Virus record (IMG/VR): IMGVR_UViG_3300027969_003138
Span: 1-62,735 of that record
Source: a virus
Strand: one strand, 5' to 3'
Length of the DNA stretch: 62,735 bases
The translations under genes and the position numbers were made by a program. Shown here in pieces: positions 21,556-30,400 of the stretch. Below the pieces are notes generated by a model that was given only the letters and a program-made list of their open reading frames with translations, did no database searches and was not told where the DNA came from. Numbering within the stretch: the stretch's first letter is position 1; each line of letters opens with the position of its first letter.

Positions 21556-23870
21556 AATTTACATGCTTCGCAATCTTCTTCATCCATATCATTAAAGCCA
21601 CTTGGCAAATCTAATACAGTTTCATCTTGGCTCTTACTACCTGCTTTATTAATCAAGCTATAGTAGAATGTCTTTAATCCCCACATATGTGCCTGCATCA
21701 AGTTCTTAGCAATCAATGTTGTTGGAACTTTACGCTCAGGGAAATGTGCTGGGTTATAGAAAGTATTAGTGCTTATGCTTTGGTCAACGTAGGCTGCAAT
21801 CACTGCCGCTGTCTTTAAGTAACCATCACAATCTTTTTGATCCCACATCAATTGATATTTGTTTTTCAATCTATGGTATTCGGGTACAACTTGTACAAAA
21901 CTACCTGCTTTACTTTCTTTAACTGATATCAAACTCATTGGCATTTCAATACCATTTGTACTGTTGATAACTACTGAACTAGATTCTACAGGAGCTACAG
22001 CCATTTGTGTAGCATTACGGACACCATGACTACGCATCATAGCACGTAGTCCTTCCCAGTTTAATTCGGGAGTAAAGTTAGCTAATTCGTTAACACCTTT
22101 AGCACGTAACTCCCAGGGGAAAATGCCTTGACCATAACGTGTCTTGTCACTATGTTCACATCTTCCACGTTCTTGTGCTAGTTCTACACTTGCTTCAGTT
22201 AAGTAGAAGGATAAGTGTTCCATCCACGTCTTGACTTCAGCCAGGGCGTCTTTTTCTCCGTACTTGAAACTTCGTTTGGCGTGCCAGTAGGCAAGATTAG
22301 TGATTCCAATTCCGAGAGGTCTGATTTCATCGTTTGATAGTTTAGACTGAATGGATAGAAAGTCTTGATAGTCAAGAATGTTATTGAGGCTACGATGCAA
22401 TATGCGACAAGCACGGCGCATGTCTTCTGGATTACGGAACGCACCCCAATTGATACTGCCCAATGTGCAAAGAGCGATACGACCATCGCTGTCATCCAGA
22501 CGTTTAAAGGATTTAGTAGGTAAAAGAATTTCACAACATAAGTTACTCTGGTAAATTGTATGATATTCAGGATCAAATGGTCCTTGATTCATAACATTGT
22601 CAACGAACACTAGGTAGATACGACCTGTATCTGTTCGTTCTTTTAATATGCCAGACTTGAATACTTCTTCAGCCGACATTGTTTTCTTACGTAAGTCTTT
22701 ACGTTTTTCATATTTTACGTAGAGTTCTTCAAACAGGGCGGTGTTTCTGTAGAACGCTTCGTACAAATCAGGCACTTCATTTGGGTCGAAAAAGGTGATC
22801 TGCTCTTTATTTTTGAAACGTCTCCAGAAGAAAGCGGACAAGACAACCCCGTAGTCCATGAAACGAACACGAGTTTCGTCAGTACCTTGATTGTTTTTAA
22901 GTACAATAAGATCATCAAACTGATGATGCCAAATTGGATAGAATACTGTAGCACTAGCATTACGGATACCTCCCTGTGAGCAACTTCTTAAATCACCGAA
23001 CCATTTCTTTAAGAACGGAATCATGCCGGTGTGCATAATCTCGCCACCACGAATAGGACTACCTAACGGGCGTAATCTGCCTATCTCTAATCCAATGCCA
23101 GCACGTTTACTAGCATACTTTGCCATCATTTCACCAGAAGCGAAAATACTATCCAAGTCATCATCACTGCGAATAAGTACGCACGAACTGAATTGTTTAG
23201 TAGGGGTACCGAGACCAGCAAGGACAGGGGTAGCAAGAGTAAATAATCCATCACTTGCGGCATTGTAGTATTCCTTTATATAACGCATTCTAGCGTTGTT
23301 GGGTTCTTCACTATGAAATACAGTAGCTGCCGCTATCATATAGCGAACTTGTGGTGTTTCATACGTTTGTTTAGTAGAACGATTCTTTACTAAATATTTT
23401 TCAATCAGTTGTTCAATGGCGGCATAACTGTATTGTTCGTCCTTAGAATGGTCAAGCATGTCATCCATCTTGTTCCAATCTTCTTCACTATACCATTCTA
23501 GTAGTTCTGGTGTATATAATCCTGTAGCAACATTAGTTACTACGATATCGTACAGACGGGGAGGCTCATAGTTGCCATAAACATCTTTACGTAGCATTGA
23601 TAGACGTTGTTTACCTGCTACATATTGATAGTTTGTATGTCCTACATCTGGATTATTTTCTACGTCAATTAAGTCTACAACCGCACGTAATGTAATTTCA
23701 TCTATTTGATGTGTAGTGATACCATCATAGAAGTGAAGTTGTGATTTTATTTCTACCATAGAAGGGCTAACATCAGCTATCCCTACACATATTTTTGCCA
23801 CTTGCGCTTGCCATTTTTCTAACATTAATGGCTCTTTTGTCCCATTTCTCTTAGTGACGTATATTTTCAT
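21552..23870 (-). CDS. nrdA: Ribonucleotide reductase class Ia, alpha subunit
   Basis: A 772-residue catalytic subunit. The N-terminal ATP-cone begins YVTKRNGTKEPL. FSSCVLI carries the first redox Cys, and NLCCEILLP carries the active-site Cys and Glu. The C-terminal tail ends EEDCEACKL, whose CxxC pair relays electrons from glutaredoxin. It reduces ribonucleoside diphosphates to deoxy forms in the cytoplasm. AAGGTAAA precedes the start. The order nrdA, nrdB, glutaredoxin makes a complete, translationally linked set. Length is normal for the family. Confidence 0.97.
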   Translation of the reverse strand: MKIYVTKRNGTKEPLMLEKWQAQVAKICVGIADVSPSMVEIKSQLHFYDGITTHQIDEITLRAVVDLIDVENNPDVGHTNYQYVAGKQRLSMLRKDVYGNYEPPRLYDIVVTNVATGLYTPELLEWYSEEDWNKMDDMLDHSKDEQYSYAAIEQLIEKYLVKNRSTKQTYETPQVRYMIAAATVFHSEEPNNARMRYIKEYYNAASDGLFTLATPVLAGLGTPTKQFSSCVLIRSDDDLDSIFASGEMMAKYASKRAGIGLEIGRLRPLGSPIRGGEIMHTGMIPFLKKWFGDLRSCSQGGIRNASATVFYPIWHHQFDDLIVLKNNQGTDETRVRFMDYGVVLSAFFWRRFKNKEQITFFDPNEVPDLYEAFYRNTALFEELYVKYEKRKDLRKKTMSAEEVFKSGILKERTDTGRIYLVFVDNVMNQGPFDPEYHTIYQSNLCCEILLPTKSFKRLDDSDGRIALCTLGSINWGAFRNPEDMRRACRILHRSLNNILDYQDFLSIQSKLSNDEIRPLGIGITNLAYWHAKRSFKYGEKDALAEVKTWMEHLSFYLTEASVELAQERGRCEHSDKTRYGQGIFPWELRAKGVNELANFTPELNWEGLRAMMRSHGVRNATQMAVAPVESSSVVINSTNGIEMPMSLISVKESKAGSFVQVVPEYHRLKNKYQLMWDQKDCDGYLKTAAVIAAYVDQSISTNTFYNPAHFPERKVPTTLIAKNLMQAHMWGLKTFYYSLINKAGSKSQDETVLDLPSGFNDMDEEDCEACKL

Positions 23871-23873
23871 GTT

Positions 23874-24311
23874 TTACCTTATCTTATTATTAATTGTTGT
23901 TATATCTAGTTTACTTACTATTTTAAATTCTTGTAGATTATTACTTATCACCGTGTCTGGCCAATAATTAAGTATATATTTTGCGTTGTCTACCAAGACT
24001 AATGGTACTTCGTTGTCATCAATATCCTTAGCCAAAACGTATTCTATATCAATAATGTTCATTAACAGTAGAGTATAACACATTCCTAGACCTCTAGCAA
24101 GAGTACAATAGGTGTTTTCTACCAAAAGTTCCCAAGGACCGGGCCAATTGGGTAAATCAGATGGGTGTAGATAGTGATTGATTAATGGTGTTTGTTGCCA
24201 CCATTTATCTATTTCCACACATTGTTGACTTAAATCAAGTGATTTGATTTGATTGCGTAAGTTGTACCAAGATTGTAATCTATTGTCGTAAGACGATTGA
24301 AATGTATTCAT
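23874..24311 (-). CDS. Conserved phage hypothetical protein, 145 aa
   Basis: It starts MNTFQSSYDNRLQSWYNLR. The core has WWQQTPLINHYLH, then LPNWPGPWELLVENTYCTLARGLG, and a C-terminal strand pair VPLVLVDNAKYILNYWP. I recall similar proteins in marine T4-like phages but no known function. It is Trp-rich and cytoplasmic. It directly precedes nrdA (3-nt gap). Its start codon is joined to an 8-bp inverted repeat and has no Shine-Dalgarno sequence, so its translation may be controlled. Confidence 0.8.
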   Translation of the reverse strand: MNTFQSSYDNRLQSWYNLRNQIKSLDLSQQCVEIDKWWQQTPLINHYLHPSDLPNWPGPWELLVENTYCTLARGLGMCYTLLLMNIIDIEYVLAKDIDDNEVPLVLVDNAKYILNYWPDTVISNNLQEFKIVSKLDITTINNKIR

Positions 24312-24330
24312 TAGATAACTACTTATCTAA
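24311..24330 (-). promoter_or_regulatory. Inverted repeat overlapping a start codon
   Basis: TTAGATAA, a 4-nt loop and TTATCTAA form a perfect 8-bp hairpin whose last base is the A of the start codon at 24311. No ribosome-binding site is present in or beside it. It could be an operator or an RNA hairpin that governs translation of this gene and, through it, nrdA. Confidence 0.5.
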
Positions 24331-24349
24331 ATTAAAATATTGTTATAGA

Positions 24350-24356
24350 TATTTAG
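24350..24356 (-). promoter_or_regulatory. Late-promoter-like motif (CTAAATA)
   Basis: CTAAATA on the minus strand, 38 nt before the ATG at 24311 and overlapping the stop of the 901-residue adhesin gene. The transcript would carry the hairpin at 24311-24330 in its leader. Confidence 0.35.
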
Positions 24357-27058
24357 AAGAATTGAGCCATATTACATTGAACCATAGAAGCGCCTGCACC
24401 AAAGTCCCATGGTCCTTGATTATTACCTAAGTTTCCTGATGAGTTATTACTAGCAAAGAAAGTATAAGGTGAGGTTATAAACGCATCTCTAATATTTGCG
24501 TATTGTATATTTGCAGTATTACCAGTATTTGTTTTATAAATACCCCATTGCGATCCGGAAACGTTACATTGTATTGCTGATGGATTTCCAGGAGTACCAC
24601 TGTAGGAAAAGTTAGCTACTGTAAGTGTCACACCTGCACCGACTAGAATTCTTGATCCTCCAACCGTAGTTTGTATGTCGTTTACTGTTCCACTATTTAG
24701 TATATAAAGATTACTGGCGCTGTTATTAATTATATTACCGTATGTGCCGCCATTCAAATTAGCTAATTTACCCAAACTAACAGCGGTGTTTCCTGTTGAG
24801 CCACTAACGTTAGAAAAATATATATTTGGTACAGGAAGGCCAGGCGCTGATCCTAAATTATTTGCACTTCCTGAATTCATTGATCCTCTTCCACTAGGTA
24901 ATCCGGTAAGATTTATGTTTCCCGGACCATTTAAATAACCGGTACCAACTGTTCGTAATAAAGTTAATACATTACCTATATTTATAGTGACTCCGGTGTT
25001 GAGAGTTATATCGCCGGATCCGGACACAACAATAAAATTACTTACATTACCTGAATCTAAAAAGGTCATACTACCAAAGGTATTACCAAAAGTAATATTA
25101 TTTATATTACTATTATTTAATGTTATAGTTCCTACAACTCCGGTTGTATTACAAGTAAGGTTGGGTGCAGGAGAGCTATCCCAACCTGTAGTTCCAGTTC
25201 CTATATTCAAACTTTGAAAATTTATAAGACTATTGGCTTGAATTGAACCAGTATAGCCTAATGTGTTTGTGTCAAACATTTTAGCTGCAATACCTGCAAT
25301 ATTAGCTGCTCTATTACCATACATATAAACATTAAATGCATTTTGTCTAGCGGACACATTGGTAATTCCAGAAGCATTGCCAATGCACAGGGCGCTGACT
25401 AACGGCGCACCTGTAACATAATATCCAAATTGAAATCCACCATTTCCCATAGTGGTTGCCGCATCAGTAAAAAAGTTAGTAAAAACTGGCATATCACATG
25501 TAAACCCGGCGTTTACGTCTGTCCTGCGATTTTCTATAATAATATTACCACCTTGAAAATTAAGGTATTGAGTAGATCCTGTAATAATACCACTATTAGC
25601 ATAGCTTACACCAGAACCAAATTTCATTTGATATCCATTAAGATTTAATGTAGTATTTCCACCCAAAGTTAATTGGGAAGAAGTTACGGCAGTAGTAGTA
25701 TTACCTATAAGGTTGGCATACAAATTAAAAGTTTTAGGATTTTGTGTGCCAACAAGATTTAATCCCCTAATATCTATAGGAGTTCCATAATAATTAATAG
25801 TTCCGGACCACAAATAAAGGCCAGAAGTACTGTTTGAAAATGTGGTACTTCCGGTAATGTTACCAGGCGCATTGGCAACATTTGAAAAATTAAGTTGATT
25901 ACTTCCTATATCTACTGCTAATGCAGAAAAAGTCAATGTTCCGGTATTAACAAAAAATCCTGGACCTTGAGAAGAGGACTCGCTACCTACTCGTGATTGT
26001 GCATTTGGAAAGGCGGCAGTAAATCCTTTAAAATCTAGAGTAGCACTATTGTTAACTATTAATGGGAAAGTAGTATTAAAGGTACCAATTGCCGATTGCA
26101 GTTCAGTATATACACTGCCAATTAAAAGATTTCCAAAATAGGATCCTCCTGAATTTATTGTTGTATTGCCTGAATAATTAGCACTGGTCATTCTTATATT
26201 TAAATTAGCTTGATTATTAGCAAAGTTAACTGATGACATTACACAAGCAGTCATAAATGCAGAATTTGCAGCAACGTTGTTTAAATTTAAGTTTTTTACA
26301 TGCAAGGCCCCGGTACTCGTTATGGTTGAAGCGCCGGGTCCAACAACAAAATTTGGCGGGGCACCATCGATGGTAACACCGGTACCAGTAGACGCAAATA
26401 TTACTTGACGTTGTACTGATGTATCTGTATAAAAGCCGCCACCGGAATCTGAACATGTCAGTGATGATACGCTTGCCATCAATAATATATTTGCATTGGC
26501 TGCTGAATTTAACATATTAATATTACCAGTACCAAAATTAATAACTCTAACAGCGGCAGCATTACTTGAAAATACTCCGCAATTAATGTTAAAGTTATTT
26601 AAATTAATAGTGCCTGAGGTCAATGTAAAGGTGCCAGCTGTACCGGTTAAGGTCCTTAGAGTATAATTTGCCGCTAAATTCCAAGTAAGAGCGGAACCGG
26701 TTAAATTAATCGGCGGGGCGCCGCCGGTAGGTACGGCTGATATTGTGCCTCCATTAGTAATGGCTGCTACTGTTGCCGTATTAGTCCAAGTTATTGCACT
26801 AGATATATAAAAATCTCCACGAACGGTAAGAACACCGGATCCGGCAACAGTGATTGCATTTGTTGAGTTTGCATAAAAATTTAAACAACTACCCAAAGTT
26901 AGTGTAATAGTTCCGGTACCACTGCTATTATTAATGAATACGTTGTCCGCGGCGCCGGGTACCGAGGCACCAGCTGGTCCTCCTGGTGAAGCGGACCATC
27001 TTGTGGTTCCAGTTGCTGCCCATGTTCCAGTACCAAGTACCCAATATCTATCTGCCAT
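24353..27058 (-). CDS. Repetitive beta-helix-type virion adhesin, 901 aa
   Basis: It starts MADRYWVLGTGTWAATGTTRW, a module I recall at the start of marine-phage fibre-like proteins. The rest is Asn/Thr/Gly/Ser-rich with repeating short strands of the type LTLGSCLNF and ITLNNSNINN, as in parallel beta-helices. There are almost no charged residues. It closes with a short unique end (FGAGASMVQCNMAQFF). No signal peptide. Likely a fibre or surface appendage that touches the host or carbohydrate. AGGAAAA precedes the start. Confidence 0.75.
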   Translation of the reverse strand: MADRYWVLGTGTWAATGTTRWSASPGGPAGASVPGAADNVFINNSSGTGTITLTLGSCLNFYANSTNAITVAGSGVLTVRGDFYISSAITWTNTATVAAITNGGTISAVPTGGAPPINLTGSALTWNLAANYTLRTLTGTAGTFTLTSGTINLNNFNINCGVFSSNAAAVRVINFGTGNINMLNSAANANILLMASVSSLTCSDSGGGFYTDTSVQRQVIFASTGTGVTIDGAPPNFVVGPGASTITSTGALHVKNLNLNNVAANSAFMTACVMSSVNFANNQANLNIRMTSANYSGNTTINSGGSYFGNLLIGSVYTELQSAIGTFNTTFPLIVNNSATLDFKGFTAAFPNAQSRVGSESSSQGPGFFVNTGTLTFSALAVDIGSNQLNFSNVANAPGNITGSTTFSNSTSGLYLWSGTINYYGTPIDIRGLNLVGTQNPKTFNLYANLIGNTTTAVTSSQLTLGGNTTLNLNGYQMKFGSGVSYANSGIITGSTQYLNFQGGNIIIENRRTDVNAGFTCDMPVFTNFFTDAATTMGNGGFQFGYYVTGAPLVSALCIGNASGITNVSARQNAFNVYMYGNRAANIAGIAAKMFDTNTLGYTGSIQANSLINFQSLNIGTGTTGWDSSPAPNLTCNTTGVVGTITLNNSNINNITFGNTFGSMTFLDSGNVSNFIVVSGSGDITLNTGVTINIGNVLTLLRTVGTGYLNGPGNINLTGLPSGRGSMNSGSANNLGSAPGLPVPNIYFSNVSGSTGNTAVSLGKLANLNGGTYGNIINNSASNLYILNSGTVNDIQTTVGGSRILVGAGVTLTVANFSYSGTPGNPSAIQCNVSGSQWGIYKTNTGNTANIQYANIRDAFITSPYTFFASNNSSGNLGNNQGPWDFGAGASMVQCNMAQFF

Positions 27059-27075
27059 TGTTTTTTCCTATATTC

Positions 27076-27083
27076 TATTTATT
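27076..27083 (-). promoter_or_regulatory. T4-like late promoter motif
   Basis: AATAAATA on the minus strand, 17 nt upstream of the ATG at 27058, with AGGAAAA between. Confidence 0.5.
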
Positions 27084-27114
27084 GTTGTATACTATTTGTT
27101 AATTTTCATAATTA

Positions 27115-27414
27115 TTATATAGCCTGTTGTGATGGGTCAACGGTTGAAGTATCAGTAACTACATCAGTAACTACATCAGTAACTACATCAGTAACTACAT
27201 CAGTTACTTCATCCGTCAAATCTTGAGATGATGCTAGCAGGGCAAGGTAATTGTCAAATCGTTGTTGTTTTATTGTGTTGATTTCTGCTTGAGTTAGTGT
27301 ATCATACACTTCTTGTGTAAACCATAACGCATCCTTATAAGGAAATCCAACATCGGGTATAATTTCAAAAATTACCTGTACATTTCCATCTATTTGATTA
27401 ATAATATCTTCCAC
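27115..27414 (-). CDS. Small protein with DVVT repeats, 99 aa
   Basis: A GTG start at 27414 with a perfect AAGGAG 9 nt upstream. The first 65 residues form a compact-looking part (GNVQVIFEIIPDVGFPYKD, then a helical QAEINTIKQQRFDNYLALL). A low-complexity acidic tail of four to five DVVT units follows, encoded by the 12-nt tandem repeat at 27151-27210. It lies between two fibre genes and has its own perfect late promoter. It may be a fibre assembly chaperone, as small genes after fibre genes often are; this rests on position only. Confidence 0.7.
   Translation of the reverse strand: MEDIINQIDGNVQVIFEIIPDVGFPYKDALWFTQEVYDTLTQAEINTIKQQRFDNYLALLASSQDLTDEVTDVVTDVVTDVVTDVVTDTSTVDPSQQAI
27151..27210. 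repeat. 12-nt tandem repeat
   Basis: Four perfect copies of ATCAGTAACTAC (27151-27198) followed by one degenerate copy (27199-27210). Being a multiple of three, copy-number change would lengthen or shorten the DVVT tail of the 99-residue protein without a frameshift. Confidence 0.93.
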
Positions 27415-27472
27415 TTTGATATCTCCTTTCTTATATGTTAAACAAAGTTAAAGTTTTTACAAATTAATAATA

Positions 27473-27480
27473 TATTTATA
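27473..27480 (-). promoter_or_regulatory. T4 late promoter, perfect consensus
   Basis: TATAAATA on the minus strand just after the 1935-residue fibre gene ends, 58 nt before the GTG at 27414. Confidence 0.65.
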
Positions 27481-30400
27481 TTAAGCAAAACCAAAGTTTC
27501 TAGAAATAAGATTCCATGAAGAATCTGGACTATTATATATCCATCCCATATAATCATATTTATTACTACCAGACGTTACTGTAGGTGGTGCTAAATCTGT
27601 TGATCCATTAAAGATTGCATTAAAACTAAATGTTAAACTGTTAGTAGATTGTATTCTAAATAAAAGTTTTTGCCCATCGTACGGTGTACCTGTCGGGGCA
27701 TTTATAGTCACTGTTCCGGAACCTGTATTTGTTTGTGTAGCCATATCAGTGATATCTGCGTTTATCGTAACTGATAAAGAATCTGCTATAGCTACAACTC
27801 TGGGTTTTAAGGCAGCTGAAATACCAGTAGTACTAACTACAACTACATTTGCTACACCACCAACACCCATTGTGATGTTGCCGCCGGATGTAGCAATATT
27901 AACATTACTAGTACCATTTGCGATATTGGCTCCACCACCGCCTCCTCCTCCACCTGTTGCCCAAGATAGATTGCCAGCACCATCAGTTGACAAGAATTGT
28001 CCACTAGTACCACCTGTAATTTTAATGTCGGCATTACTACCTAATGATAATACCCCACTAGCATATGTAGCAGTTGATATACCCCCAAATGCTCCGGCAT
28101 TGTTATATTGTAATTGTGTATTAGAACCACCGGGTGATCCACCACCTCCGCCGCCGCCGGCAGCCCAACTTAATCCACCAGAACCATCTGTTTGTAAATA
28201 ATATCCTGATGTACCACCACTAATATGTAGGTTAGATACTGATCCTAAAGTAACGTTAGCAGTTGTTGTAAAATTAACAACCCCTGTTGCATTACTTACT
28301 GTTAAACCAGTTAATGATCCAGTTGAAGTGATATTGGGTTGAGCGGCAGTTGTTAATGTACCAGTAAATAGTGTGGCACTTAATGTACTAGTGGCAGCGT
28401 TATATGATAAATTAGTATTTGCTGATTCAGCAACATTACCGGTTACCGCATTAGCAAATATTGGATAATAAGTACCGGTAGTTGCAGTGGTAACGTTAAT
28501 AAAATCAGCAACATTGGCATAATCAACACTTAAATTACCAACCCGTGTAGTACTCGTAACAACGAACGGAGCTGTTCCTGTAGCTACATTAGATATCAAT
28601 TGCGGTGAAGTAATAGTGTTAGACGCTAAGAAAGTATTAGCAGAAATAACATTAGCACTAGATATATTACCACCAGAACCAGAACTAATAAGATTACCCA
28701 CAGTTGCATTGCCACTTACGTTCAACGTACCTGTTATATTTGAACCAGTACTAGTAACAACTAATACATTTGCGGCGCCAGTCGCACTAATGTTAACATT
28801 ACCATTAGCAGCCGGTATACTTACATTACTATTTCCATTAGCAAATACACCAAGTAAGTTACCACCAGTTATATTAGCTGTAGTAGTAATTGCGTTTGCA
28901 CCAGCCGCAATGATACCAATAATGTTACCACCTAATATATTACCGGTGCCTGTATTTAACGTACCTACTATATTAGCACCAGTACCAGTAATTACCATTG
29001 TTGTGTTTCCAACAGCAGTAAAGTTTATATTACCATTAGCAGCCGGTATGTTAACATTACTATTTCCATTAGCATGTGGTCCAAGTAAGTTTCCACCAGT
29101 TATATTAGCTGTAGTAGTAATTGCGTTTGCGCCGGCAGCGATAATACCAATGATATTTCCACCTAAGATATTACCTGTACCTGTATTTAATGTACCGGCA
29201 ACGTTAACACCAGTACCAGTAATTACTACTACGTTAGCATTTCCAACAGCACTAAAGTTAATGTTTCCATTAGCTGCCGGTATACTTACATTACTATTAC
29301 CATTAGCAAATACACCAATAAACGTATTAGCTGTAATAACATTAGCTCCGGATATGTTACCACCTGATCCTCCTCCTGCAACAATACTATTAGCAAAAAT
29401 AACATTTGCACCGGTTATGTTACCACCAGACCCAGAACCTGCAATAAGATTTCCAACAGTTGCGTTACCGGCTGCTGTGATTGTAGTAGCAGAAATAACA
29501 TTAGCACCAGATATGTTACCACCTGTACCACCACCGGTATTTAAATTACCACCTAAATAAGTATCACCGGATGCAACAAACATTGCATATGAAGTAGTTA
29601 CAGTAGCATTGGTACTTGCTGTTGGATTAGATGCAATATAAAATGTAGCTAAGTTTGTATACGTCATTGCATTAGAACCAACAATTGTTGGGGTAGCAAT
29701 ATAATGTATTGCTCCATTTGCAATAGTTGCTGCCGCTGATGTGTCTGTATATGTAGATGCGACTGTCCTTAATCCCATATTACCCATCGTAGCTAATACA
29801 TTAGCTACACCACTTGCAGCGCCAGTAATTGTTATATTATTTGATTGTACAGTTCCATTAGCACCAGTTGTTGTAAAGTTAGCCCCGGTTACTAAACCAG
29901 TAATATTAGCTGTACCGGTTATATTTGCGCCTGTAGTAGTAAAATTTGCTCTTGCTGTTGCATTGCCAGCAACAAACAGTGTTATGTTTGCATTAGAAGT
30001 AATAGTAATATTACTATTACCATTTGCTAGTTTACCAACAAAGTTTGCGCCAACAACATTACCTGTGATATTTGCAGTACCTACTATATTGGCGCCTGTA
30101 CCAGTGATTACCATTACTGTATTACCAACAGCACTAATATTGACATTGCCATTAGCTACCGGTATACTAACATTACTATTTCCATTAGCTAATGTAGAAC
30201 TTGAACTTATACTTGCCCAACTTAAATTACCTGCACCATCTGTTTGTAAGTACTGACTACTGGTGCCACCGGTTATAACTACATTACCAACTGCACCTAA
30301 ATTACTTTGTCCACTTACGTTGAATGTACCGGCTACATTAGCACCGGTGCTAGTTACAACTAATACATTTGCTGTTCCACCTACACTTGTATTAACATTG

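Noticed and set aside
22199-22576. 125-residue minus-strand frame inside nrdA
   Set aside because: It lies in another frame of the conserved nrdA gene and has no homology-like features.
28616-29560. Long plus-strand open frame rich in Pro/Leu/Val opposite the giant fibre gene
   Set aside because: It is the antisense of the fibre repeats; the sequence is just the reverse of the Asn/Gly/Thr codons and has no start signal. Many similar frames lie on the plus strand from 28 to 57 kb.
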